Positions 7,758 through 15,478 of a stretch of DNA of 33,947 bases are shown piece after piece. The notes beneath the pieces were generated by a model. It was not told where the DNA came from. It searched no databases and worked only from the letters and a program-made list of their open reading frames with translations. The stretch comes from an uncultured Pelagibacteraceae bacterium (GTDB lineage: Bacteria; Pseudomonadota; Alphaproteobacteria; Pelagibacterales; Pelagibacteraceae). A program made the translations under genes and the position numbers. Numbering within the stretch: the stretch's first letter is position 1; every line of letters begins with the position of its first letter. The stretch spans positions 1 through 33,947 of the forward strand of contig CACKYY010000012.1 in NCBI GenBank assembly GCA_902604525.1, in the 5' to 3' direction.

Positions 7758-8909
7758 TTATACTTTAAATAGTTTATCTGATAAATTTTGTAAATTTTCT
7801 CCCCAAAAAACATCTTTTTGGATATTTTTAAAATCTAAATCAAATACAATTGACATTGCAGATGCATAAATTGATCTAGCATCAATAGTGGAGTTTAAAT
7901 CTCTTCCTTCAAATAATTCTTTTCTTTTTAATCCAGGCCAATCTGCATGTACTTGAGCTTTTTTGACCAATCCTCCTGCCATTAAAACAGCTGAACCATA
8001 ACCATGTTCAGTTCCATTACTACTATTTTGTTTAATAGTTCTGCCAAATTCAGTTAATGTTACAATCAGTGAATTATTAAATGCCTCTTTCGACATCGAT
8101 TGTTTTAAACCATTTACTATCCTGTCATAATCAGAAAGACAATCTGCATGTGCTCCATTTGTTGCTCCTTGTGCAGCATGAGTATCAAACCCATCTACTT
8201 CGAATACAGCCACTCTTGGCCCATTTGATTTTGATAGTTCAACACCTGCATTACTTGCAAGAACCCAACTGTCGTCACTTGACGTATTGTTTAAACCCCG
8301 ACTCATAATTATTTTTAAATTTTCACCCAATAATTTTTCATCATGTTCTTTATAAGCTTTTTCAATAAGACTTAGAGTTGATCTACTAGGAAGTCTTTTA
8401 CCTACAGGAAAGTAATTATTATTCATTGGTACGCCTCTAATTAGTAACGGCATAGGTAAAGCAAGAGCTAAACCTTTTCCTGTTAGACCAGCAACTTTCA
8501 TACCTCTTCCTAGCCAACCTGTTTTTTCTTGATAAGGCACTTTCCCTCCTGACTCCATTAGATTTTGGCCATCAAAGTGAGATCTTCCTGTGTATGGAAT
8601 ATTTGTTGCGTGAACAGCAGAACTTAAATTTTCATCCCAAAGTCTTTTAAATGTCTTAAGTGCTGGGTGTAAATCAAAATCACTTGTTAGTGATAAAGTT
8701 CGATCAAGATTAATTTTACTTCTGAGTTTTTCAAAGTTTTTATCTCCTTTGATTGGAATGGCACATAAGCCATCCATACCCCCTCTTAGCATAATAACTA
8801 TTAAATTCTTTTTAGGACTATTGCTTGCTAACGTTGGTGCACCAAAACCAGCAAAATACAATGATGTTAATGCTGTTGTTTTTAAAAAATCTCTTCTATT
8901 TATCTTCAT
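7758..8909 (-). CDS. DUF1501 protein with twin-arginine signal (sulfatase/alkaline phosphatase-like fold)
   Basis: A 383-residue exported protein of the DUF1501 family, which is distantly related to the alkaline phosphatase/sulfatase superfamily and has no established activity. The N-terminus carries a Tat signal with the motif NRRDFLK (residues 4-10) and a hydrophobic stretch ending near PTLA, so it should be exported folded. Family hallmarks include LIVIMLRGGMDGL near residue 36, GRSHFDGQNLMESG, EVDGFDTHAAQG and LTEFGRTIKQN followed by GTEHGYGSAVLMAGG. Conserved Asp and His in these motifs suggest a metal site. Its ATG overlaps the stop codon of the DUF1800 gene (ATGA); the DUF1501-DUF1800 pairing is widespread in bacteria and implies a joint function. 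Confidence 0.88.
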   Translation of the reverse strand: MKINRRDFLKTTALTSLYFAGFGAPTLASNSPKKNLIVIMLRGGMDGLCAIPIKGDKNFEKLRSKINLDRTLSLTSDFDLHPALKTFKRLWDENLSSAVHATNIPYTGRSHFDGQNLMESGGKVPYQEKTGWLGRGMKVAGLTGKGLALALPMPLLIRGVPMNNNYFPVGKRLPSRSTLSLIEKAYKEHDEKLLGENLKIIMSRGLNNTSSDDSWVLASNAGVELSKSNGPRVAVFEVDGFDTHAAQGATNGAHADCLSDYDRIVNGLKQSMSKEAFNNSLIVTLTEFGRTIKQNSSNGTEHGYGSAVLMAGGLVKKAQVHADWPGLKRKELFEGRDLNSTIDARSIYASAMSIVFDLDFKNIQKDVFWGENLQNLSDKLFKV

Positions 8910-10345
8910 GCTTTTAAAAACTCCGGGTGGTTAAATAACAACACATTCCTCTCACTATTTCGATTAACCATATTCTTAAATAAGTATTTCAATATCTTTT
9001 CTGGTTGATCAAAATTTTTTGAAACAATTTTTTCGTAAAATTCATTATTTTGGTTTTCAGGTTTGGAAAATTTATAACTTTTGTCAGCATAAACTAGCCT
9101 TCTTATTAATAATTCTGGAGACATCCAGTCAGCTGCAAGATCTGACCAACCATTGGGCTGTTTAGCTCTATAAGGATGATGACCAATTCTTTTGAGGATT
9201 TTTTCTGGAGTTCTTTGTTTTTTTGAGGGTTTTGTTCCTAATTCATATGAGTTCATTATTTCTGGTGATGGAGGCCATTGCAAATCACCAATTTTAGCAA
9301 CTTGAATAAACCAATTCTCTGGCGTTTGGAACTTTTTAAATTTATTATTATTTTCAAATGCTACTTTTATTGCCGCCTTATGTATTTCAGGAAGAAAACC
9401 ATCAGATTTTTTAAAAGCATCAATAATAGGTTGTTTCATTTGTTTTGTTGGTTCATCAGCAATTAAAAATTTACATAATCTATCTGCAACAAAGTCTCTA
9501 CAATTTGGATGATTTACCAAATCTTTAATAACAAGTGCTAAACTTTTCTTTCCTCTTTTATATTCTTTTCCTAAAACATTTTTTTTACCTGGCTGATGAT
9601 ATTCGCTGTTAAACCAGACATTACCTGTCTCAAGTTTTGATTTGCTCCATCTTTGTTGCCAACCAGTCATGATGTAAGCAAGCTGAATAACATCTTCTTG
9701 TGTATAACCAGCTTTAGGAGAAACTGTGTGAAGTTCCAATAATTCTCTTGCATGGTTTTCGTTGATAGTTGCTGGTCTTTTTTTTCTTCTTCTCCATTCA
9801 TCATGAGCAGTCACACTTTTTGGACCTGCACTTTCACTATTATCCAAATGATGGATCATCGCCCATGAAGTAGTTGCATCATAAACCATTTTTTCAAAAG
9901 TCTGGTTTAAGTTTGGTCTAATTATTTCTCGATGATAAGGGCCTGTGGAATAGTATGCCAACATATCTTTTTCACTGATTGCAAAAAAGTTACCCCAAAA
10001 CATCCAAAGTTTAGCAAGCACAGGATTTTGACTATTTATTCCTTCATTATGTCTAATAGATATTTCTAATGATTCCCAAAACTTTTGACCTGTTTGATGT
10101 CTTAGTAAGTCTTTATAAGTTTTGTATAAGTTCTTATCATTTTTATATTTTTTTCTCAAAACTTTCCTATCATTGTAAACATAATCTCTATAATGTTTTC
10201 GTAATTCTTTTTCAGAATATATTTTACCTTCCCAAGATAAATCAGGAATTTCATTAATTTGGCTTAAAGCCCATTTTAAAGGATCTGACGGAACTTCTTC
10301 ATTAGGTCCTATTCCAAATGCAACTTTTCGAAAAAAGTTTTTCAT
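8906..10345 (-). CDS. DUF1800 family protein, partner of DUF1501
   Basis: A 479-residue member of the DUF1800 family, whose function is unknown and which is usually encoded beside DUF1501. Hallmarks are RKVAFGIGPNEE at the start, LWMFWGNFFAIS, the stretch ATINENHARELLELHTVSPKAGYTQEDV, IMTGWQ, and late in the protein QPNGWSDLAADWMSPELLIRR. It is rich in charged helices. I see no signal peptide or Tat motif at the N-terminus (MKNFFRKVAFGIGPNEEVPSD), so it would either stay in the cytoplasm or leave as a passenger of the Tat-exported DUF1501 protein; the latter is only a guess. It overlaps DUF1501 by four bases and lies 18 bases after the GT2 gene. Confidence 0.85.
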   Translation of the reverse strand: MKNFFRKVAFGIGPNEEVPSDPLKWALSQINEIPDLSWEGKIYSEKELRKHYRDYVYNDRKVLRKKYKNDKNLYKTYKDLLRHQTGQKFWESLEISIRHNEGINSQNPVLAKLWMFWGNFFAISEKDMLAYYSTGPYHREIIRPNLNQTFEKMVYDATTSWAMIHHLDNSESAGPKSVTAHDEWRRRKKRPATINENHARELLELHTVSPKAGYTQEDVIQLAYIMTGWQQRWSKSKLETGNVWFNSEYHQPGKKNVLGKEYKRGKKSLALVIKDLVNHPNCRDFVADRLCKFLIADEPTKQMKQPIIDAFKKSDGFLPEIHKAAIKVAFENNNKFKKFQTPENWFIQVAKIGDLQWPPSPEIMNSYELGTKPSKKQRTPEKILKRIGHHPYRAKQPNGWSDLAADWMSPELLIRRLVYADKSYKFSKPENQNNEFYEKIVSKNFDQPEKILKYLFKNMVNRNSERNVLLFNHPEFLKA

Positions 10346-10363
10346 AAAAAAATTATAAAAAAA

Positions 10364-11236
10364 TTACTTTATTTTTTCAATATCGTTTATATTTGTTAAA
10401 CAATTATTAAATTCATCGATATTTTCTCTTAAAGCTAAACTAGAAATTGAATAAATCATAATCAGCAATAAAACTAAAGGTAGAGATGTTATAACTGAAG
10501 CATTACTTTTTATTAACAAAATATAAAAAATAATAAACAAAGCAGAGCGGATTAAGACTGTTTTTCTATAAACACTGATAATTGACAGAGAGTGTTTTAA
10601 TAAATTGAAAAAACTCATTTGTGAGGGTCCAAAATACCTGGTCCCTCTTATAGATGGCATTGATACTAAATCATTTTCTACTTTTCTTAACGATCCAGAA
10701 AAACTACTCCAAGTAGCTTTTTCTTTTAACATTTTTTCAATTGTAGATTTTGATAGACAAGTAAAGTTTCCAAATTTAATTGAATGCCCTGTAAATGCCA
10801 AGGTTAAATATTTGTGAAATTTATAACATATTTGAAAAAATAACCCCTCAGATCTCTTTACTCTCTCTCCTACAATTGACTGTTCACCTACTTGTTCAGA
10901 AAGTTCAATGAAGTTTTTTATTTCTTCAGGTCTATCTTCTCCATCCCCATCCATTGGAATTACATAATCAAATTCTTTTTTTTCATAAATGTATTTTAAT
11001 CCAGAACCAATACACCTTGCATGTCCCCTGTTTTGTTTCATATTTATGATTTCAAAAGAATGGATGTTTTCTATATTTGGGTAAGTATCTACAACTTGTT
11101 GTGATGATGCATCATTTATTACTAAAATTGATACTTCAGCATTTACGCTATTTAGCTCTTCATTAATATTTTCAATTAATTTTGTTAATGACTCTCTATC
11201 GTTATAAATAGGAATTAAAATTGTATACTTTTTCAT
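10364..11236 (-). CDS. GT2 glycosyltransferase, polyprenyl-phosphate sugar synthase-like
   Basis: Probable inner-membrane family 2 glycosyltransferase of 290 residues that would transfer a nucleotide-activated sugar to a polyprenyl phosphate on the cytoplasmic face. The GT-A domain begins TILIPIYNDRESL. It contains ILVINDASS and QNRGHARCIGSGL, and the metal/nucleotide site DGDGEDRPEEI with Asp96 and Asp98; this DxD with DRPEEI is typical of dolichol-phosphate-mannose-synthase-like and ArnC-like enzymes. Two hydrophobic segments follow near the C-terminus (about 225-245 and 247-267). The next upstream gene, three bases away, is an ArnT/GT39-like membrane glycosyltransferase that could use the lipid-linked sugar. 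The sugar and final acceptor are unknown. Confidence 0.85.
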   Translation of the reverse strand: MKKYTILIPIYNDRESLTKLIENINEELNSVNAEVSILVINDASSQQVVDTYPNIENIHSFEIINMKQNRGHARCIGSGLKYIYEKKEFDYVIPMDGDGEDRPEEIKNFIELSEQVGEQSIVGERVKRSEGLFFQICYKFHKYLTLAFTGHSIKFGNFTCLSKSTIEKMLKEKATWSSFSGSLRKVENDLVSMPSIRGTRYFGPSQMSFFNLLKHSLSIISVYRKTVLIRSALFIIFYILLIKSNASVITSLPLVLLLIMIYSISSLALRENIDEFNNCLTNINDIEKIK

Positions 11237-11239
11237 AAA

Positions 11240-12562
11240 CTATCTTGAGCCCACACAAACATTATCAAGGCACATATAATCTTTCAATTGATCTAGTTTA
11301 GATCTTTCTACAAAACCTTCCCAAACTGGTCTTGATTTTAAGTGAAAAGATAAATTACCAGCATTCCATTCATTACCTAAAACTACATTAATCTCCGAGT
11401 CAAATTGTTGGTCCCAAGCGTATTGTGTTTTAATAGCAATTTCTTTTCCTGGATAATCTGTTCTTTTATCGTCTTTTGAAATTGATACATATGCATAGAG
11501 CACTGGTGATAAAAAGAAAAAGAATACAAATCCTATCACAAATGGTTTTAATCTTTTTATATTGATTTGAGTTTTAAGCATATAGACAAAGAATGTACCA
11601 AAAAATAAATAAAATGGTGTCATCCACATCGTTCTAATTTTTGATCCAGTTATAAATGAAGTTAAAAATATTAAAAAGATTGGTAAGAGATTAATGGATA
11701 ACAAAAAAAGTAATTTTTTATCCTTAAAATTTATTTTAAATTTTATTTTTTGAACTAATAGCCAGGTTAAAATCAAAAATGGAATTAATATCCCAATTTG
11801 TTTCCCTATAAAAATTAAAGGAAATTGAACATGGTTTATCAAGCTTGATTGTTCTAAACCTGTTCTAGCTAGACCATAAGTAATAGTAATAAACTCATTG
11901 TTGGTAAGCCAAATAAAGTGAGGTACTAATACAACCAAAAATACTTCAGCTGTTATCAAATATTTAAAGTCAAATTTTCGGTCTTTCTTGATAAAGATTA
12001 GATAAATAAAGAAAAGATCAATAGACACTAAAAGATAAAGAAACAAGTATTTAGATAAAAAACCAAAAGCTGCAAACAGACCAACTAAAAAACAGTCGGA
12101 AAATTTAATATTCTTTCCACTTAATATTATCCATGAATAATAAGCAGTCAGCGACCAAAATGGAAGTTGGCAAACGTTTACATTAAATTCTGGTGAAGTG
12201 AAATTGTAAAAATAAATAGTCTCAATTAATAATACTGAAATTAAGCCTAATAAATTGTTATTTAAGATTTCTTTAGAAAGTTTAAAAACATAATAAAATG
12301 AAATAACTACAAAGATTTGACTAAGCAAATAGTAAGCCCAATCTTGTGAGCCAAAAATTTGATAAAAGACTTCTGGAAAAAAAGCGCTCATGGGTGGGTG
12401 TTTATTAAATCCCCAATCTAAATTACTACCCCAAGCTAAAGCTTCAATGGTGTCTAGAGGCAAGTTATGATTTGTAAGTGTTGGAATTAAAGTCCAGAAA
12501 ATTAGATGAGCTGTAACAAAAATATAAAAAATATTATTTATATTTTTGCTATTAATACTCAT
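11240..12562 (-). CDS. GT39/ArnT-like polytopic membrane glycosyltransferase
   Basis: Integral membrane glycosyltransferase of 440 residues of the GT-C fold, related to ArnT and dolichyl-phosphate-mannose-protein mannosyltransferases. Such enzymes move a sugar from a polyprenyl-phosphate carrier to lipid A, a protein or another outer-face acceptor. After the first membrane helix (about residues 10-30), the first periplasmic loop holds the likely catalytic acidic residues Asp37 and Glu40 (LDTIEALAWG) and the motif GFNKHPPMSAFF. About ten further hydrophobic segments follow, and a soluble tail begins near residue 360. It is the first gene of the six-gene block, divergent from dksA across 77 bases. 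The GT2 gene follows after three bases, which supports a donor-maker plus transferase pair. Confidence 0.82.
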   Translation of the reverse strand: MSINSKNINNIFYIFVTAHLIFWTLIPTLTNHNLPLDTIEALAWGSNLDWGFNKHPPMSAFFPEVFYQIFGSQDWAYYLLSQIFVVISFYYVFKLSKEILNNNLLGLISVLLIETIYFYNFTSPEFNVNVCQLPFWSLTAYYSWIILSGKNIKFSDCFLVGLFAAFGFLSKYLFLYLLVSIDLFFIYLIFIKKDRKFDFKYLITAEVFLVVLVPHFIWLTNNEFITITYGLARTGLEQSSLINHVQFPLIFIGKQIGILIPFLILTWLLVQKIKFKINFKDKKLLFLLSINLLPIFLIFLTSFITGSKIRTMWMTPFYLFFGTFFVYMLKTQINIKRLKPFVIGFVFFFFLSPVLYAYVSISKDDKRTDYPGKEIAIKTQYAWDQQFDSEINVVLGNEWNAGNLSFHLKSRPVWEGFVERSKLDQLKDYMCLDNVCVGSR

Positions 12563-12591
12563 TTATAAATATTTATATCAAATCAGGTTAC

Positions 12592-12619
12592 TTGACACCC
12601 ATAATTTGCTGAATATACT
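12592..12619 (+). promoter_or_regulatory. Strong sigma-70-type promoter of dksA
   Basis: TTGACA (12592-12597), a 16-base spacer and TATACT (12614-12619) form the best consensus promoter in the window. Transcription would begin near 12626, leaving a leader of about 14 bases before the ATG at 12640. GGAG at 12622-12625 lies just upstream of the expected start. The same 77-base gap must also hold the promoter for the divergent glycosyltransferase block, which I cannot place. Confidence 0.7.
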
Positions 12620-12639
12620 CCGGAGCTCTAAATTGACCT

Positions 12640-13167
12640 ATGCCAAAGACTACCAAAGCAAAGAAAAAAGTCATCAAATCAAAAGATAAGTTTGCGAGCA
12701 AACCTAAATCTAAAATTGTGAGCAAACCAAAAATAGCTGTAGCCAAAGGTCCTATCAAAATTTCAAAAACTTATGTACCAAAAGATACCGAAAAATATAT
12801 GTGTGAAAAACATAAAGTTTTTTTTAGAATTAAATTGAATGAATGGAAAAAAGAATTAGTGAAGGCAAACAATGAAGCTTTATACAATGGAAGTATGGAT
12901 GACAATAGTATTTCAGCTGATATTGTTGATCAAGCAAGTTCCTACACTGATAAAAATGTGGAAATGAAAGCTATTAATAGACAGATAAAACTAATTTCTG
13001 AAATTGATAAAGCTTTAATGAGACTTAGAGATGATACTTATGGATATTGTTTAGATACAGCTGAACCAATAGGATTAAAAAGATTAATGGCAAGACCGGT
13101 TGCTAAATACACTATTGCAGCTCAAGAGAAACATGAAAAGGATGAGAAAGTTCACGCTGATGACTAG
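12640..13167 (+). CDS. dksA: DksA/TraR-family RNA polymerase-binding protein with degenerate zinc finger
   Basis: DksA binds the RNA polymerase secondary channel and, with ppGpp, redirects transcription in starvation. This 175-residue version starts with a lysine/proline-rich tail (about residues 1-50), followed by a coiled coil with KVFFRIKLNEWKKEL and acidic residues near the tip (NGSMDDNS). It ends with the zinc-finger region YGYCLDTAEPIGLKRLMARP. Only the first of the four cysteines remains, Cys137; the positions of the other three in E. coli DksA are Thr140, Thr158 and Ala161, so zinc binding is unlikely. Cysteine loss is known in some DksA homologues. A consensus promoter lies just upstream, and two tiny overlapping membrane-protein ORFs follow on the same strand. 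Confidence 0.88.
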   Translation: MPKTTKAKKKVIKSKDKFASKPKSKIVSKPKIAVAKGPIKISKTYVPKDTEKYMCEKHKVFFRIKLNEWKKELVKANNEALYNGSMDDNSISADIVDQASSYTDKNVEMKAINRQIKLISEIDKALMRLRDDTYGYCLDTAEPIGLKRLMARPVAKYTIAAQEKHEKDEKVHADD

Positions 13168-13288
13168 AAAAAATAAAAGAAAATCTGCATACCAAAATTC
13201 TATCTCTTTCTTGTTTGCCAAAAAATATATCTATTTTTATTACCCTTTTATTTGGGCAATTTTAATACTTTACTTATTTCTTAAATGA
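13160..13288 (+). CDS. Possible 42-residue membrane protein overlapping dksA
   Basis: A short ORF starts with ATG at 13160, eight bases before the end of dksA in another frame. It encodes a strongly basic N-terminus (MTRKNKRKS) and one likely membrane helix at about residues 24-41 (the stretch from IYFYYPF to LYLFL). The positive-inside rule places the N-terminus in the cytoplasm. Its TGA overlaps the ATG of the next small ORF as ATGA. The chain of overlaps and the good membrane segment suggest a real gene, but AT-rich DNA readily yields hydrophobic codons, so chance is not excluded. No family recognised. Confidence 0.45.
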   Translation: MTRKNKRKSAYQNSISFLFAKKYIYFYYPFIWAILILYLFLK

Positions 13289-13380
13289 ACAAAAAACTAA
13301 TTTTAATAATCATTATAGTTATAGCAATAGAGTTGTCTGGAATGGGAATTTTTAGTTCTTTGTATAGATTGATTAGCTAA
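13285..13380 (+). CDS. Possible 31-residue single-pass membrane protein
   Basis: A 31-codon ORF beginning MNKKLILIIIIVIAIELSG has two lysines and then a membrane helix (about residues 5-15, interrupted by Glu16), and a short tail (FSSLYRLIS). It overlaps the preceding small ORF by four bases (ATGA), the usual form of translational coupling in this genome. It ends two bases before the convergent stop codon of the glutathione transferase gene, so it fills the gap fully. Without it and the previous ORF, 215 bases after dksA would be empty, unusual for so compact a genome. No homologue known to me. Confidence 0.45.
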   Translation: MNKKLILIIIIVIAIELSGMGIFSSLYRLIS

Positions 13381-13382
13381 AT

Positions 13383-14012
13383 TTAAGGCTTCGGTATAAC
13401 TGCATTTTCATCCATAAAAGCATAACCTTTAATAACTGCATCACGATCTGCAATTTCTAAATACCATCTTGATAAATTTTGATAATTTTTAAGACCAATG
13501 TCGTGCCATTCGTGTCTAGCTAACCAAGGCCAAGTGGCAATATCTGCAATTGAATAATTTAGACCTGCTAAATATTTATTTTTTGATAAGTGATCTTCTA
13601 AAACCTCATAAATACTTTTGGTAATTTCAAAATATCTTTTTTCACCAACTTCACTTAAGCCTTTATTAAATCTGTAAAAATAGTGATATTGTCCTATCAT
13701 TGGTCCTACCAATCCCATTTGTGCCATTAGCCATTGATCAATATTTAATTTATTCTCTTTGTCATAAAACTTTCCACTTCTTTCTGATAGATAAATCAAT
13801 ATTGCCCCTGACTCGAACACTGCTTGATTGTTATTTGAATGATCAACAATTGTTGGTATTTTTGCAAAAGGACTTATCTTCTTAAATTCAGGTTTAAATT
13901 GATCCCCTTTGGCTAAATCTAATTTTGTAACTTTGTATTCGAACCCTATTTCCTCCAGCATGATACTTATTTTTTTTCCATTTGGCGTATCAGATGAAAA
14001 CAGTTCAATCAT
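13383..14012 (-). CDS. Glutathione S-transferase, nu-class/YfcG-like
   Basis: Cytosolic thioredoxin-fold glutathione transferase of 209 residues. The N-terminal domain starts IELFSSDTPNGKKISIMLEE; the TPNG motif is typical of the Ure2/YfcG/YghU (nu) group, whose members reduce disulfides and peroxides with two glutathiones. KIPTIVD with its cis-proline and FESGAILIYLSE complete the glutathione site. The helical C-terminal domain includes YSIADIATWPWLARHEW, the usual capping motif. It is the last gene of the ferredoxin - flavin reductase - GST unit downstream of proteorhodopsin and overlaps the reductase gene by eight bases. A redox-repair role alongside the electron-transfer genes is plausible but not shown. 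Confidence 0.88.
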   Translation of the reverse strand: MIELFSSDTPNGKKISIMLEEIGFEYKVTKLDLAKGDQFKPEFKKISPFAKIPTIVDHSNNNQAVFESGAILIYLSERSGKFYDKENKLNIDQWLMAQMGLVGPMIGQYHYFYRFNKGLSEVGEKRYFEITKSIYEVLEDHLSKNKYLAGLNYSIADIATWPWLARHEWHDIGLKNYQNLSRWYLEIADRDAVIKGYAFMDENAVIPKP

Positions 14013-15024
14013 TTTTAATACCTAATCTTTCCTGTGCAGCTTTCGATGTAGTTGTAAACTCAAATCTTAACTTTTCATCTGGTTTTGCATATTTAAAGCA
14101 ACCTCTAGCAGCTAATGCACCTTCATGAAAACCTGAAAGAATTAATTTTAATTTACCTGGATAAGAACAAATATCACCAATTGCAAATATGCCATTTATA
14201 TTGGTTTCAAAATTTTCTGTATTCACCTCAACTTTTTTTTTATCAATATTTAAACCCCAATCTAATATTGGACCAAGCTGCATAATCAAACCAAAAAAAC
14301 CTAATACATAATCAGATTTAATCTCCTTTACTTCACCTTCATCATGTTTGATTTTAACTGAATTAATTTTATCTTCGCCTACAACAGAATGTAATTGATA
14401 TTTAGTATATAAATTTATTTTGCCTTGATCATTTAATTCTTTTACTTTTTGTACACTTGCCTCCATACCACTAAATCCATCTCTTCGGTGGATTAAATTT
14501 ACTTTAGAGGTATTAGAAAGTTCTATAGCCCAATCTAAGGCCGAGTCTCCTCCACCAAAAATTGAAATAGTTTTATCTTTAAAAATTGTTTTGTCTTTAA
14601 CCGAATAAAATAATGAATTTCCCTCAAATTTTTCACATTCTTTTACTGGAAATTTTCTTGGTTCAAAGGACCCTACTCCTCCTGCAATAACAATACTTGA
14701 AACATCAAATTCTTTATTGTCATTAGTTTTAACATGCCAACGATCATTAACTTTTTTAAGTTCTTCCACTCTTTGGTTTAAATGAAAATTGAAATTGAAT
14801 GGTTTGATTTGTTTTAAAAGATTATTGGTTAACTCTTCACCAGTACATTGAGGTATAGCTGGAATGTCATAAATAGGTTTATCAGGATAAAGTTCTATAC
14901 ATTGACCACCTGCCTTATCTAAATTGTCTACGATTTCACAAGTTAGTCCAATTATTCCAAGTTGATGTGCACAAAATAAACCAGTTGGACCTGCTCCAAT
15001 AATTAATACATCTGTTTTATTCAT
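14005..15024 (-). CDS. Ferredoxin/flavodoxin-NADP+ reductase, thioredoxin-reductase-like type
   Basis: FAD enzyme of 339 residues that would pass electrons between NADPH and ferredoxin. The FAD-binding motif is IIGAGPTG at residues 8-15, followed by AGGQCIELYPDKPIYDIP, which is characteristic of the YumC/TrxR-like ferredoxin reductase group. The NADPH-binding segment is FGGGDSALDWA (156-166) with HRRDGF. FAIGDICSYPG is the second FAD motif, near the end. The redox-active CxxC of true thioredoxin reductases is absent from the NADP domain, so the ferredoxin reductase assignment is preferred. The gene abuts the ferredoxin gene with no gap, so the two most likely work as a pair. Annotations that call such genes thioredoxin-disulfide reductase are probably wrong. 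Confidence 0.9.
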   Translation of the reverse strand: MNKTDVLIIGAGPTGLFCAHQLGIIGLTCEIVDNLDKAGGQCIELYPDKPIYDIPAIPQCTGEELTNNLLKQIKPFNFNFHLNQRVEELKKVNDRWHVKTNDNKEFDVSSIVIAGGVGSFEPRKFPVKECEKFEGNSLFYSVKDKTIFKDKTISIFGGGDSALDWAIELSNTSKVNLIHRRDGFSGMEASVQKVKELNDQGKINLYTKYQLHSVVGEDKINSVKIKHDEGEVKEIKSDYVLGFFGLIMQLGPILDWGLNIDKKKVEVNTENFETNINGIFAIGDICSYPGKLKLILSGFHEGALAARGCFKYAKPDEKLRFEFTTTSKAAQERLGIKND

Positions 15025-15345
15025 TTATCCTTGCTTTGATGGAATGTTAACTACTAATCCGTCTAGTGTGTCTGAAACAATAAGTTGACAACTTAACCTG
15101 CTATTTTTTTTTGGTTCAAATGCCATATCCAACATGTCTTCTTCACCATCTTCTTTTACTGGAAGTTTATCCAACCACTCTTCATCGACATATACATGAC
15201 AAGTTGCACATGACATCCCTCCTCCACAATCAGCATCAATACCTGGTATATCATTTTGGATAGCACCTTCCATCACCGTCAATCCATTTTGGACATCAAT
15301 CATATGAATTTTACCATCTTGAGTTCTGTAAGTAATTTTTGGCAT
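15025..15345 (-). CDS. Adrenodoxin-type [2Fe-2S] ferredoxin
   Basis: Small electron carrier of 106 residues. The cluster ligands are Cys40, Cys46, Cys49 and Cys86, in [17 protein letters not shown] and SRLSCQL, matching the C-x5-C-x2-C-x36-C pattern of vertebrate/FdxB-type ferredoxins. The acidic segment [13 protein letters not shown] is the usual partner-binding surface. Directly downstream is the predicted ferredoxin-NADP reductase, its likely electron donor. Proteorhodopsin lies upstream but is separated by an intrinsic terminator, so this gene probably has its own promoter; a TTGCTC/TATATA pair in 15349-15376 is possible but would give almost no leader. The role may be iron-sulfur assembly or supply of electrons to an oxygenase or desaturase; the sequence does not decide. 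Confidence 0.93.
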   Translation of the reverse strand: MPKITYRTQDGKIHMIDVQNGLTVMEGAIQNDIPGIDADCGGGMSCATCHVYVDEEWLDKLPVKEDGEEDMLDMAFEPKKNSRLSCQLIVSDTLDGLVVNIPSKQG

Positions 15346-15421
15346 GGTTTATATATAGGTTTTTATCTAAATTGAGCAAGTAAGTAAAATTGACCAAGGT
15401 GTATTTTAGATAATTTTAAAC

Positions 15422-15457
15422 AAAAAAAAGGGCAGATATAAAATTATACCTGCCCTT
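15422..15457 (-). terminator. Intrinsic terminator after proteorhodopsin
   Basis: Read on the minus strand, AAGGGCAG (15457-15450) pairs perfectly with CTGCCCTT (15435-15428). Four further pairs (TATA/TATA) follow inside after one mismatch, with a short loop. An unbroken run of Ts follows the stem (complement of 15422-15429). It lies 21 bases after the proteorhodopsin stop codon. This is the clearest Rho-independent terminator in the window and separates proteorhodopsin from the ferredoxin unit. Confidence 0.88.
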
Positions 15458-15478
15458 AATTTAAATTATTAAGTAAAA

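Noticed and set aside
13100-13159. Longer 62-codon version of the small ORF after dksA
   Set aside because: The first 20 codons would lie inside dksA in another frame; the start at 13160 gives the usual short overlap and keeps the membrane helix.
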